The notes under the pieces were generated by a model that did not search any database, was not told the origin of the DNA, and saw only the letters and a program-made list of their open reading frames with translations. A stretch of DNA of 64,000 nt. Origin: Streptomyces silvae. Lineage in GTDB: Bacteria > Actinomycetota > Actinomycetes > Streptomycetales > Streptomycetaceae. The stretch is from positions 39,046 through 103,045 of the forward strand of contig NZ_JAERUC010000193.1 of the NCBI RefSeq assembly GCF_016745505.1. The letters are read 5' to 3'. Below, piece by piece: positions 32,684 to 41,584 of this stretch (position 1 is its first letter; the number at the start of each line of letters is the position of its first letter). Made by a program: the position numbers and the translations under genes.

Positions 32684-33045
32684 CCCTGCATCCCCTCCGG
32701 TCACACGGGTGATTGTGCCTCCGGCACACCCGGACAGCCCCAGGTGGCGGGCCCTCACGCCCTCGCGGGTGAATGCTGAGCGAATCATGGGCCCGGGACC
32801 GACGGTACGTCACACACCCGGCCCCGGCGCACGGTAGCTTTTCCCCGTCGAACCAGTGGCGCCCGACCGGCCCGCGGACGAATCGGCGGGTCCGGTAAGT
32901 TATCTCACGTCACATACTGTCCCTTTTCTGGAGATTAACTCCCGATGCTGTTTACTGAAGACAACCTCGGGAGCCGGCCGGGAAGAGACCGTACGGGCGC
33001 GAGGCCGCTGGGGAAGGCGAACCTCGTCCCACACTGGAGGTCCCG
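32684..33045. other. Intergenic region upstream of the DUF3145 gene
   Basis: 362 bp between two divergent genes. The part at 32895-32965 is unusually AT-rich for this genome (GGTAAGTTATCTCAC, then CTGGAGATTAACTCC), as expected of a promoter. A short open frame (32945-33049) overlaps the next start. No RNA gene seen. Confidence 0.6.
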
Positions 33046-33049
33046 GTGA
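32945..33049 (+). CDS. Possible 34-codon upstream ORF coupled to DUF3145
   Basis: ATG 32945 opens a 34-residue frame beginning MLFTEDNLGSRPGRD. Its TGA (33047-33049) overlaps the GTG start of the DUF3145 gene, a geometry typical of translational coupling. G+C at third positions is only moderately high and the ribosome-site spacing is long, so this may be chance. Confidence 0.25.
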   Translation: MLFTEDNLGSRPGRDRTGARPLGKANLVPHWRSR

Positions 33050-33540
33050 CGACACGTGGAGTCCTTTACGTTCACTCCGCACCGCGCGCGCTGTGCCCGC
33101 ATGTCGAATGGGCGGTGGCGGGTGTACTCGGTGTGCGGGTCCAGCTGGACTGGATCAGACAGCCGGCCGCACCCGGCACCTGGCGGTCCGAATTCTCCTG
33201 GAAGGGCCGCATCGGCACGGCCTCGGAGCTGGCCTCGTCCCTCCGGGGCTGGGATCTGCTCCGCTTCGAGGTGACGGCGGAACCGTGCCCGACGGCGGAG
33301 GGCGAGCGCTACAGCTCCACGCCGGGCCTCGGCATCTTCCACGCCGTCACCGGCATGCACGGCGACATCCTGGTCCCCGAGGACCGGCTGCGGGCGGCCC
33401 TGGCGCGCTCGCTGAACGGCGAGACGGACCTGGAGGCCGAGGTCGCCAAGCTCCTGGGCAAGCCGTGGGACGACGAGCTGGAATCCTTCCGCCACGCGGG
33501 CGAGGGCGCCCCGGTCCGCTGGCTCCACCAGGTGGTGTGA
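33046..33540 (+). CDS. DUF3145 protein
   Basis: 164 residues from GTG 33046 with GGAGG five bases upstream. Conserved DUF3145 segments: TRGVLYVHSAPRALCPHVEW, VRVQLDWIRQPAAPGTWRSE, GWDLLRFEVTAEPCPTAEGE and YSSTPGLGIFHAVTGMHGDI. The family is restricted to actinobacteria and, as I recall, commonly sits next to fabF, as here (convergent). No function is established. Confidence 0.88.
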   Translation: MTTRGVLYVHSAPRALCPHVEWAVAGVLGVRVQLDWIRQPAAPGTWRSEFSWKGRIGTASELASSLRGWDLLRFEVTAEPCPTAEGERYSSTPGLGIFHAVTGMHGDILVPEDRLRAALARSLNGETDLEAEVAKLLGKPWDDELESFRHAGEGAPVRWLHQVV

Positions 33541-33624
33541 CGGGGGCAGGCCCCTGTCCGACCGCGTGCCCCAGCCCCTGCGGAAACGTTTTGCCACAAG
33601 GGGTGGCACCCCGCGGCATGCGAA

Positions 33625-33658
33625 AGGCCCGCTCCCCCCACAGGGGGGAAGCGGGCCT
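33625..33658. terminator. Terminator between DUF3145 and fabF
   Basis: Stem AGGCCCGCTCCCCCC pairing with GGGGGG-A-AGCGGGCCT (one bulge, 3-nt loop). Read from fabF it is followed by TTTC. Confidence 0.85.
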
Positions 33659-33677
33659 CACGACGGCCGGGCGCGGA

Positions 33678-34940
33678 TCAGACCGAGCGGAACGCCAGCA
33701 CCACGTTGTGGCCGCCGAAGCCGAACGAGTTGTTGATCGCGGCGATCGAACCCTCCGGCAGCGCCCGCGGCTCACCGCGCACGATGTCCGCCTCGACCGC
33801 CTCGTCGAGGTCGTCCACGTTGATGGTGGGCGGAGCCGTCCGGTGGTGCAGCGCCAGCACCGTCGCCACGGTCTCGATACCGCCCGCGCCACCCAGCAGG
33901 TGACCCGTCATGGACTTCGTGGCGGAGATCGCGACATGGTCCAGGTCGTCGCCGAGCACCGCACGCAGCGCCTTGATCTCCGCGATGTCACCCTGCGGCG
34001 TGGACGTGGCGTGCGCGTTGAGGTGGACGACCTCGGACGGCTTCAGGTCCGTGGAGTCCAGCAGGTTCTGCATCGCGGCGGCGATCCCGCGCCCGGTGGG
34101 CTCGGGCTGCGCGATGTGGTGGGCGTCGGCGGACAGCCCCTGGCCCAGCACCTCGCAGTAGACCTTGGCGCCACGCGCGGCGGCGTGCTCCGCGGACTCC
34201 AGGATCACGACACCGGCGCCCTCGCCGAGGACGAAGCCGTCACGGGCCGTGTCGTACGGACGCGAGGCCTTCTCGGGCTCGTCGTTGCTCTTGGACATCG
34301 CCATCATGTTGGCGAACGCCGCGATCGGCAGCGGGTGGATGGCCGCCTCGGTACCACCGGCGACGACCACGTCGGCGCGGCCCGTACGGATCATCTCGAC
34401 GGCGTACCCGATGGCCTCGGCGCCCGACGCGCAGGCGGAGACCGGGGTGTGGACACCGGCCTGGGCGTTGACCTCCAGGCCGACGTTGGCCGCCGGGCCG
34501 TTGGGCATGAGCATGGGAACGGTGTGCGGGGAGACGCGGCGTACGCCCTTCTCCTTCAGCACGTCGTACTGGTCGAGCAGGGTGATCACGCCGCCGATGC
34601 CGGAGGCGATGACCGAACCCAGGCGCTCGGGCTGGATCTTCTCGTCCTCACCGGCCTTGCCGGTGAAGCCGGCGTCCGCCCACGCCTCGCGGGCCGCGAT
34701 CAGCGCGAACTGCGCCGAGCGGTCCAGCTTGCGGGCGAGCGGTCGGGGCAGTACCTCGCCGGGATCGACGGCCGCGAGGGCGGCGATCCGGACGGGCAGT
34801 TCGGCGAAACGTTCGCCCTCGAGAGGCTTGACGCCGGAACGGCCGGCCATCAGACCTTCCCAGGTCGATGCGGAGTCGCCACCCAGCGGAGTGGTTGCGC
34901 CGATACCGGTGACGACCACGGTGCGATTGGTCGGGCTCAC
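33678..34940 (-). CDS. fabF: Beta-ketoacyl-ACP synthase II FabF
   Basis: 420 residues from GTG 34940 with GGAGAAG upstream. Condensing-enzyme active site: C170 (VSACASGAEA), H310 (NAHATSTPQGD), K342 and H347 (SATKSMTGHLLGG). It elongates acyl-ACP with malonyl-ACP in type II fatty-acid synthesis. It is last in the fabD-fabH-acpP-fabF cluster, 79 bp after acpP, and is followed by a terminator. Confidence 0.97.
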   Translation of the reverse strand: MSPTNRTVVVTGIGATTPLGGDSASTWEGLMAGRSGVKPLEGERFAELPVRIAALAAVDPGEVLPRPLARKLDRSAQFALIAAREAWADAGFTGKAGEDEKIQPERLGSVIASGIGGVITLLDQYDVLKEKGVRRVSPHTVPMLMPNGPAANVGLEVNAQAGVHTPVSACASGAEAIGYAVEMIRTGRADVVVAGGTEAAIHPLPIAAFANMMAMSKSNDEPEKASRPYDTARDGFVLGEGAGVVILESAEHAAARGAKVYCEVLGQGLSADAHHIAQPEPTGRGIAAAMQNLLDSTDLKPSEVVHLNAHATSTPQGDIAEIKALRAVLGDDLDHVAISATKSMTGHLLGGAGGIETVATVLALHHRTAPPTINVDDLDEAVEADIVRGEPRALPEGSIAAINNSFGFGGHNVVLAFRSV

Positions 34941-35019
34941 TGGAAAATCTTCTCCACGTGTAGAGGGTCGTGAATCAGCGGCGCCACCGCCGGGTGGCGA
35001 CACACGGGACGGGCTCGGA

Positions 35020-35268
35020 TCAGCCCTGGTGCTTCAGGATGTAGTCGGCGGCGTCGCCGACCGTCTTGAGGTTCTTGACGTCCTCGTCGGGGATCTTGAC
35101 GTCGAAGCGCTCTTCGGCGGCGACGACGACCTCGACCATGGACAGCGAGTCGACGTCCAGGTCGTCGGTGAAGGACTTGTCCAGCTGGACGTCCTCGACC
35201 GGGATACCGGCGATCTCGTTGACGATCTCGCCGAGACCGGTGACGATCTCTTCCTGAGTGGCGGCCAT
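35020..35268 (-). CDS. acpP: Acyl carrier protein
   Basis: 82 residues from ATG 35268, with AAGGAG upstream. S41 in DDLDVDSLSMVE is the phosphopantetheine site. The acidic helix II and the small size match the fatty-acid ACP of streptomycetes. It lies between fabH and fabF. Confidence 0.97.
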   Translation of the reverse strand: MAATQEEIVTGLGEIVNEIAGIPVEDVQLDKSFTDDLDVDSLSMVEVVVAAEERFDVKIPDEDVKNLKTVGDAADYILKHQG

Positions 35269-35331
35269 GTTGGCGCTCCTTCGATATGTTTCTGCAGGGT
35301 TCGGGCGTGCGGACCGAAAGGTCCGGTGTGC

Positions 35332-36363
35332 CTAGGGGAGGGTAACGACCGTCGCGGCGTAGACGAGACCCGCCCCGAAGCCGATGATGAGCGCCGTGTC
35401 GCCGCTCTTGGCCTGACCGGTCGCCAGAAGCCGCTCCATCGCGAGCGGAATCGAGGCGGCCGACGTGTTGCCGGTGGTTTCCACGTCACGCGCGACCGTG
35501 ACGTGGTCCGGCAGCTTGAGGGTCTTCACCATCGAGTCGATGATCCGCATGTTGGCCTGGTGCGGAATGAAGACATCCAGGTCTTCCGGGGAGATCCCGG
35601 CCGCTTCCAGCGCCTGCTGGGCGACCTTCGCCATCTCGAAGACGGCCCAGCGGAAGACCGCCTGGCCCTCCTGCGTGATGGCCGGGAACTTGACCTCGCC
35701 CCGCTCGTTGAGCGGAAGGTTCGAGACGTCGCCGATGTGGAAGTCGTTCCACGCGACCGTCTGCTTGATCGTCTCGGACTTGTCGCCCTCGGAACCCCAG
35801 ACCGTGGGGCCGATGGCCGGCTCCTGGGACGGGCCGACGACGACCGCGCCCGCGCCGTCCCCGAACAGGAAGGCCGTCGCGCGGTCCTCCAGGTCGGTGA
35901 GGTCGCTGAGCCGCTCCACGCCGATGACAAGTACGTACTCTGCCGAGCCCTCGACGATCATGCCCTTGGCGAGCGTGAGGCCGTAGCCGAAGCCCGCGCA
36001 GCCGGCCGAGATGTCGAAGGCCGCGGGCTTGCCCGCGCCGACCCGGTGCGCGATGTCGGTCGCGACGGCCGGGGTCTGCTTGAAGTGCGAGACGGTGGAG
36101 ACGATCACTCCGCCGATCTGTTCGGGATCGATCCCGGCGTCCGCGATCGCCTTGCCGGCGGCCTCCACGGACATCATCGACACGGTCTCCTCGTCGGAGG
36201 CCCAGTGGCGGGTGGCGATACCGGAGCGGGAGCGGATCCACTCGTCGGACGAGTCGATCGTCTCGAGGATCACCTCGTTGGGCACGACACGGGTCGGGCG
36301 GTAGCCGCCCACACCCATGATCCGTGCGTACGGGGCGCCCTTGCTGGGCTTGATCTTCGACAT
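35332..36363 (-). CDS. fabH: Beta-ketoacyl-ACP synthase III FabH
   Basis: 343 residues from ATG 36363, with AGGAG nine bases upstream. Catalytic triad C122 (ISAGCAGFG), H268 (FIPHQANMR) and N299 (TTGNTSAAS). It starts fatty-acid synthesis by condensing acyl-CoA, often branched in Streptomyces, with malonyl-ACP. It begins 13 bp after fabD, so it is coupled to it. Confidence 0.97.
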   Translation of the reverse strand: MSKIKPSKGAPYARIMGVGGYRPTRVVPNEVILETIDSSDEWIRSRSGIATRHWASDEETVSMMSVEAAGKAIADAGIDPEQIGGVIVSTVSHFKQTPAVATDIAHRVGAGKPAAFDISAGCAGFGYGLTLAKGMIVEGSAEYVLVIGVERLSDLTDLEDRATAFLFGDGAGAVVVGPSQEPAIGPTVWGSEGDKSETIKQTVAWNDFHIGDVSNLPLNERGEVKFPAITQEGQAVFRWAVFEMAKVAQQALEAAGISPEDLDVFIPHQANMRIIDSMVKTLKLPDHVTVARDVETTGNTSAASIPLAMERLLATGQAKSGDTALIIGFGAGLVYAATVVTLP

Positions 36364-36376
36364 GCTCTCGGGCTCC

Positions 36377-37297
36377 TTAGGCGCCTGCGTGCTCGGAGAT
36401 GAGCGCGCGGGCCGCGTCGAGGTCGTCGGGGGTCTTGAGCGCGAGCGTCCGCACCCCGGGAAGCGCGCGCTTGGCGAGTCCCACCAGGGTCCCACCGGGC
36501 GCCGCCTCGATGAGGGCGGTGACACCGAGCGCGGCGAAGGTCTCCATGCACAGGTCCCAGCGGACCGGGTTGGCGACCTGGCCGACGAGCCGCGAGATGA
36601 CCTCGTCGCCGGTGGCGACCGTCTTCCCGTCGGCGTTCGACACGTACGTCACCTGCGGGTCGGTGACCGTCAGGGCGGAGGCGGCGGCACGCAGCTTCTC
36701 CACGGCCGGAGCCATGTGGTGCGTGTGGAACGCGCCGGCGACCTTGAGCGGCACCACACGGCGTACGCCTTCGGGCTTGTCCTCGGTCAGCGCGGCGATC
36801 TGGGCCGCGGTGCCGGCGGCGACGATCTGCCCGCCGCCGTTGACGTTGGCCGGGGTGAGCCCCAGCTTCTCCAGGTGCGGGACCGTGACCTCGGGGTCAC
36901 CGCCGAGGAGCGCGGCCATGCCGGTCTCGGTGACCGCGGCGGCCTCGGCCATGCCGAGCCCCCGGGTGCGGACGAGACGGAGCGCGGCCTCGTCGTCGAT
37001 GACACCGGCGAGCGCGGCGGCGGTGATCTCACCGACGCTGTGTCCGGCGACGACGCCGGGCGAGGCGTCCAGGGCGGCGGCGGAGAGGAGACCGGAGGCG
37101 ACCAGCAGCGGCTGGGCCACCGCCGTGTCGCGGATCTCGTCCGCGTCGGCCTTCGTGCCGTAGTGGGCAAGGTCGAGCCCGATGGCGTCGGACCATCCCG
37201 CGATGCGGTCGGCGGCACCGGGGAGTTCGAGCCAGGGAGTCAGGAAGCCGGGCGTCTGAGCGCCTTGGCCGGGAGCGACGAGTACGAGCACCCTCAC
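36377..37297 (-). CDS. fabD: Malonyl-CoA:ACP transacylase FabD
   Basis: 306 residues from GTG 37297. Catalytic S87 in VVAGHSVGEI and H191 in VAGAFHTHH; the N-terminal LVLVAPGQGAQTPGF is the oxyanion-hole Gln motif. It transfers malonyl groups from CoA to ACP and feeds both fatty acids and some polyketides. First gene of the fab cluster, directly behind fasR. A palindrome at 37360-37376 lies in its promoter. Confidence 0.97.
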   Translation of the reverse strand: MRVLVLVAPGQGAQTPGFLTPWLELPGAADRIAGWSDAIGLDLAHYGTKADADEIRDTAVAQPLLVASGLLSAAALDASPGVVAGHSVGEITAAALAGVIDDEAALRLVRTRGLGMAEAAAVTETGMAALLGGDPEVTVPHLEKLGLTPANVNGGGQIVAAGTAAQIAALTEDKPEGVRRVVPLKVAGAFHTHHMAPAVEKLRAAASALTVTDPQVTYVSNADGKTVATGDEVISRLVGQVANPVRWDLCMETFAALGVTALIEAAPGGTLVGLAKRALPGVRTLALKTPDDLDAARALISEHAGA

Positions 37298-37359
37298 ACT
37301 CTCTCTTGTGGACGGCCCCGGAGGCCCGTGGGGACAGGGACGAAGAACCGTCAGGGGAA

Positions 37360-37376
37360 TTGTTGAAGTTCGACAA
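37360..37376. promoter_or_regulatory. Candidate FasR operator upstream of fabD
   Basis: TTGTTGAA-G-TTCGACAA, a 17-bp inverted repeat with one mismatched pair, 63 bp upstream of fabD and 4 bp past the fasR stop. FasR activates the fab operon by binding its promoter in S. coelicolor; that this repeat is the site is inference. Confidence 0.55.
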
Positions 37377-37380
37377 AAGT

Positions 37381-38586
37381 CTAGGACTGAGTGTCCCCGG
37401 CGGCCAAGCGCCCCAGGATGAGGGCGATCCGCAGCGTGAACGCGGAACGGACGTCGGAGGGTGACCAGCCGGTGACGTCGGTCACACGTCGCAGCCGGTA
37501 GCGCACGGTATTGGGGTGCACGAACAGCATCCGTGCCGCGCCCTCAAGACTGCTCGCCTGCTCCAGATAGACACTCAGCGTCTCCAGAAGTGCCGAACCC
37601 GCTTCTTCCAGCGGTCTGTAGATCTCCTCCACCAGCTGATCGCGCGCGGCAGGGTCTCCCGCCATCGCACGCTCAGGAAGGAGATCGTCCGACAGGACGG
37701 GCCTCGGAGCGTCCTGCCACGCCGAGCAGGCCTTGAGACCGGCCGCGGCGGCCTGCGCGGACCGGGTGGCGGCGAGCAGGTCGGGCACCACGGGCCCGGC
37801 GACGACGGGACCGGCCGCATAGGGCCCGATCAGCGACTTCGCGACGTTCAGGGGGTTGTCGCTGCCGCCCGCGATCACGACCAGCCGGTGTCCGAGCACC
37901 CCGGTCAGGACCTGGAGCTTGGCGTGCCTCGCCGCCCGGCGGATCGCCTCGACGGTGAGCTCGCTGTCGCCCTCGGGGGCGGTGCCGAGGACGACGCACA
38001 CATGCTCGGGGGAGTTCCAGCCGAGGGCGGCGGCCCGCGACACGGCGCCCTCGTCCGCCTCGCCGGACAGCACCGCGTTCACCACGAGCGACTCCAGCCG
38101 GGCGTCCCACGCGCCACGGGCCTCGGCGGCCTGCGCGTACACCTGGGCCGTCGCGAAGGCGATCTCGCGGGCGTAGACGAGCAGCGCCTCGCGCAGCACC
38201 GACTCGTCGCCCGGCGCCGCGACCTCCTCGATCGCGGTCTCCATGACCTCGATCGTCGTCCGCACCATCTCGACGGTCTGCCGCAGTGTGATCGCCCGCG
38301 TCAGCTCGCGCGGAGCCGTGCCGAACACGTCGGTGGAGATCGCCTGCGGTGTCTCCGGGTGCCGGAACCACTCGGTGAACGCCGCGATACCGGCCTGGGC
38401 GACCAGGCCGATCCAGGAACGGTTCTCCGGTGGCATCGCCCGGTACCACGGCAGCGTCTCGTCCATGCGGGCGATGGCGTTCGCGGCGAGCCGGCCGGAG
38501 GACTGCTCCAGGCGTTTCAGGGTCGCGGCGTGGAGATGGGCGTCGTGCGTGGCGGGCTGCTCAGGATCGGGTCGGGGCACGCACAC
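37381..38586 (-). CDS. fasR: FasR, PucR/CdaR-type activator of fatty-acid synthesis
   Basis: 401 residues from GTG 38586 (GTG 38580 is an alternative; neither has a clear ribosome site, and a TAAGGC -10-like element six bases away suggests a leaderless mRNA). The C-terminal PucR helix-turn-helix reads LEQASSLEGAARMLFVHPNT followed by VRYRLRRVTDVTGW. The N-terminal and middle regions match actinobacterial FasR. Its position directly upstream of fabD is the same as SCO2386, the transcriptional activator of fabDHPF. It is divergent from the pirin gene. Confidence 0.92.
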   Translation of the reverse strand: MCVPRPDPEQPATHDAHLHAATLKRLEQSSGRLAANAIARMDETLPWYRAMPPENRSWIGLVAQAGIAAFTEWFRHPETPQAISTDVFGTAPRELTRAITLRQTVEMVRTTIEVMETAIEEVAAPGDESVLREALLVYAREIAFATAQVYAQAAEARGAWDARLESLVVNAVLSGEADEGAVSRAAALGWNSPEHVCVVLGTAPEGDSELTVEAIRRAARHAKLQVLTGVLGHRLVVIAGGSDNPLNVAKSLIGPYAAGPVVAGPVVPDLLAATRSAQAAAAGLKACSAWQDAPRPVLSDDLLPERAMAGDPAARDQLVEEIYRPLEEAGSALLETLSVYLEQASSLEGAARMLFVHPNTVRYRLRRVTDVTGWSPSDVRSAFTLRIALILGRLAAGDTQS

Positions 38587-38658
38587 AAGACTGCCTTATC
38601 GGGACAGGTGCCCGGAGAGCCGGGGCGGAAGACCTGCCGTCGGGGATACCGTGGTGGC

Positions 38659-39330
38659 GTGATGGACGTACGCCGCTCCGGGGACCGCTTCCGCGGTGGA
38701 GACCCGGCCACGGGTGACTCCGCGGGCATCGAGACGCTGCACGCGTTCTCCTTCGGGCGGTTCTACGATCCGGACAATCTGCGCTTCGGGCCGATCCTGG
38801 CCTGCAACGAGGAGCATCTCGCCCCGGGCGCCGGCTTCGACGAGCATCCGCACAGCCACACCGAGATCGTCACCTGGGTGGTGGAGGGCGAGCTCACCCA
38901 CCGCGACTCGGCGGCCCACGCCACCGTCGTACGGCCCGGGGACGTCCAGCACCTCAGCTCGGCCGCCGGGGTGCGGCATGTCGAACGCAACGACGGGGAG
39001 AACCCGCTGACGTTCGTTCAGATGTGGCTGGCCCCTCTCCAGCCGGGCGGGGAGCCCTCCTACACGCATGTCGCGGGGATAGCCGACTCCACGCCGTACG
39101 CCCTCCCCGAGGCGGGCGCGATGCTCCATGTGCGCCGGCAGTCCGAGGGCGAGCGGACCGCAGTGCCGGACGCGGCCGGCGTCTACGTCCATGTCGTACG
39201 GGGCCGTGTCCTCCTCGCGGGCGAGGAGCTGGCCCCGGGCGACTCCGCCCGCGTCACGGAGTCCCGGGGGCTGGAGCTGGAGGCGCTGGAGCCGGCCGAG
39301 ACGCTGCTCTGGGAGCTCGCCGAGGTCTGA
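38659..39330 (+). CDS. Pirin-family bicupin protein
   Basis: 223 residues from GTG 38659; ATG 38662 is the next codon. TACCGT at 38647-38652 would place the transcription start at or next to the GTG, and no ribosome site is visible, so the mRNA may be leaderless. The N-terminal cupin contains the pirin metal motif FDEHPHSHTEIVTWVVEG and the later His in DVQHLSSAAGVRHVERN. Some members are quercetin dioxygenases; most bacterial ones have no proven function. Divergent from fasR with a 72-bp gap. Confidence 0.87.
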   Translation: MMDVRRSGDRFRGGDPATGDSAGIETLHAFSFGRFYDPDNLRFGPILACNEEHLAPGAGFDEHPHSHTEIVTWVVEGELTHRDSAAHATVVRPGDVQHLSSAAGVRHVERNDGENPLTFVQMWLAPLQPGGEPSYTHVAGIADSTPYALPEAGAMLHVRRQSEGERTAVPDAAGVYVHVVRGRVLLAGEELAPGDSARVTESRGLELEALEPAETLLWELAEV

Positions 39331-39345
39331 GCGCGCCGCCCGTGC

Positions 39346-39978
39346 TCACTGCTTGCCGGTGCCGACCGGGTCCACGACGACCTTCTGGTCGGCGCCGTCG
39401 GCGATCTGGAGGCGGAGGGAGACCGGCAGGGCCTTGGAGTGGGTCTCGTTGGGCGGGGTGACCTCGATGGCGCTGACGTAGGCGCCCGAGCCCTCGGCCT
39501 GCGGGTAGTGCAGCGTGAAGCGGGTCGTCTCGCCGTCGGCGAGGTTGACGACCGGGGCGTCGAGGTCGCTGCGCTGGGCGCTCAGCGGGCCGGAGGCGTC
39601 CTGGGACCTGAGGTCGACACCGGGAAAGCCCTTGAGGGTGCAGGCGTCGCCGCCGGTGTTCTTGAGCCTGATCGTGAGCATGCCCTCGCCCATGCCGTGG
39701 GTGGTGCTGAAGTCGAGGTTCTCCGTCTTGCAGGTGCCGGTGGTGATCTGCCCGTTGCCGCTGCCCTCGGCGGACTGCGTGGTGGTCGCGTCGTCGTCGC
39801 CGGTCGAGGCCTTGCCGTCGGACGCGCTGCTGTCGCCGGACGCGCTGTTGTCGGCGGAGGACGAGGACGCCCCGGAGCCGGTCGTGCTCGCGGCGGAGTC
39901 CCCGCCGCCCTGGCAGGCGGTGAGCGAGAGGCCGGCGGCCAGGGTCAGGGCGGCGAGGGTGAGCGTCTTGGTGCGCAT
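39346..39978 (-). CDS. DUF4232 lipoprotein
   Basis: 210 residues. Lipobox LSLTAC (about 17-22), then a 55-residue Ser/Asp/Thr-rich linker. The globular part (about 78-210) is DUF4232, an immunoglobulin-like fold with two Cys (TCKTENLDF and DACTLKGFPGVDL) that probably form a disulfide. Such surface lipoproteins are common in Streptomyces and have no assigned function. Its 3' end is 15 bp from the convergent pirin gene. Confidence 0.88.
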   Translation of the reverse strand: MRTKTLTLAALTLAAGLSLTACQGGGDSAASTTGSGASSSSADNSASGDSSASDGKASTGDDDATTTQSAEGSGNGQITTGTCKTENLDFSTTHGMGEGMLTIRLKNTGGDACTLKGFPGVDLRSQDASGPLSAQRSDLDAPVVNLADGETTRFTLHYPQAEGSGAYVSAIEVTPPNETHSKALPVSLRLQIADGADQKVVVDPVGTGKQ

Positions 39979-40312
39979 CGTTTCTTCCTTGCGGTCGGTG
40001 TGGTCCGGGCGGTCCGCCCGGTGCGAGCGAGCCTTGCTGCCTTGCTTCTGATCACCAAGACCCGCAGCGGCCCCGGGGGCGTTGCGCCCCGCCGCTCCCT
40101 AATACATGCCTGTTACACGCGATTACGGGCGGACCGGGGCGGCTGGGGAGGTGCTGCGGTGCCGCGCGGGCGGTCCGCCGGGTTCCGCAGGCCCCTGTCG
40201 TGGACCCCCGCCGCCGTCGACGGCTGGGACAGGCCCGTGACCTGCGCACCCTTGCGCATCGTCCGCGTCACAACCTCTTCACCCGCGCCCCACCGCATCC
40301 CCGCCTCGCCGC
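39979..40312. other. Intergenic region, no gene seen
   Basis: 334 bp between the DUF4232 start and the end of a serine hydrolase gene on the same strand. An AT-richer patch at 40100-40125 (CTAATACATGCCTGTTACACGC) may hold the DUF4232 promoter. No coding frame or RNA gene is supported. Confidence 0.5.
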
Positions 40313-41473
40313 TCAGGTGCGGGTGACCAGGTCGGCGACCCGGGCGATCATCAGGCTCTCGTCGCCGTCGCGCGCGGTCGTCGGGTGGTACGTGAGCACG
40401 AAGCTGCGCCGCTGGTCACGCGTGGAGAAGGCGGCGTTCTTGTAGCCGTACGTCTCGCCGGTCTTCCCCCAGAGGGTGACGCCGTTGACGACGGCCTGCT
40501 GCAACCCGGTGCTGTAGCGGGCCGGGGAGCCGTCCAGCATCCGTACGTCGTCCGGCGGCAGCGTGAACATCAGCTCCAGCAGCTCGGGCGGGAGCAGTTC
40601 GCCGGAGAACAGCGCGGCCAGCAACCGTTCCAGGTCGCCCGGGGCCGAGACGATGTCGCCCTCGCCCCGGGTGGAGGACAGGTCGTACGCCGTGATGTCC
40701 CGCAGGCTTCCGCCGGCCGTCGTCAGGTAGCCGTGCGCGTACCGGCCGTGGAGGTGCCGGTCATCGCCGGGTACGACGGTGCGGGTCAGGCCCAGCGGGT
40801 GCAGGAGGCGGGCCGCGACGGCTTCCCCGTACGGGCGGCCGGTCAGCTGGTCGATGATCAGCGCGGCCAGGAAGTAGTTGATGCCGCGGTACTCCTGCCG
40901 GCTGCCCGGGGCGAACTTCAGCGGTCCGTGCGTCGCCGTGGCCACCCACTCCCGGGGCGTCCAGTGGTCGAAGCGGTGACGGAACACCTCTTCCGCCGTC
41001 TCCGGCTCCGGTATGCCGACATGGTCGGGCAGTCCGCTGGTGTGGTTCAGCAGGTGCGCCACGGTGACCGCCGCGTACCGGGAGGGCAGCAGGCCCGGCA
41101 GCACGCGCCGCACCGGGGTGGCCGGCGCGAGTCGGCCCTCCGCCACCAGCTGGAGCACCACCGTGGCGACGAAGGCTTTGGTGATGCTGCCGATCCGGAC
41201 CGCGTCGTGCCCGGACACCGGCCGCCCCGTCCTGAGGTCGGCCACACCCGAGACCCCGCGCCACCGGCCGTCCGTCCCGCCGACCCACAGCTGAGCCGCG
41301 GTCGACGGCGGGTGCTCCAGGTCGTCGATGGCCGCCTGGAGCGCGGCGGGGTCCAGGGCCGGGAGCGAGGAGGCGGGTGCGGCGGTGGCGCGGGGTGCGG
41401 GCAGCGCGGCCGTGGCGGCGACTGCGAGGGCGGCGCCGCCAAAGGCGCGGCGGGAAAGGTGAGTTGGCGTCAT
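40313..41473 (-). CDS. Tat-exported serine hydrolase (class C beta-lactamase/DD-peptidase fold)
   Basis: 386 residues from ATG 41473. Twin-arginine signal LSRRAFGGAALAVAATAALP. Catalytic Ser/Lys in GSITKAF (about residue 97) and KTG in LWGKTGETYG are present. The YxN motif position reads EYRGINY, so the usual Asn is Gly; activity may differ from D-Ala-D-Ala carboxypeptidases. Probably acts on peptidoglycan peptides or small esters outside the cell. Confidence 0.87.
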   Translation of the reverse strand: MTPTHLSRRAFGGAALAVAATAALPAPRATAAPASSLPALDPAALQAAIDDLEHPPSTAAQLWVGGTDGRWRGVSGVADLRTGRPVSGHDAVRIGSITKAFVATVVLQLVAEGRLAPATPVRRVLPGLLPSRYAAVTVAHLLNHTSGLPDHVGIPEPETAEEVFRHRFDHWTPREWVATATHGPLKFAPGSRQEYRGINYFLAALIIDQLTGRPYGEAVAARLLHPLGLTRTVVPGDDRHLHGRYAHGYLTTAGGSLRDITAYDLSSTRGEGDIVSAPGDLERLLAALFSGELLPPELLELMFTLPPDDVRMLDGSPARYSTGLQQAVVNGVTLWGKTGETYGYKNAAFSTRDQRRSFVLTYHPTTARDGDESLMIARVADLVTRT

Positions 41474-41584
41474 GCCCTGCACGCTGCCAGCGGGCCCGCG
41501 CCCCGGCATCGGGGGCCGCCCCGGAACGATCCCCGACGGCCCCCCGACCCGACCCGCACACGGAGGGCCTTCGCGGAGAGGCGG

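Noticed and set aside
39979..40312. Small RNA or riboswitch upstream of the DUF4232 gene
   Set aside because: No recognisable conserved riboswitch core and no strong terminator pair; only a possible promoter patch.
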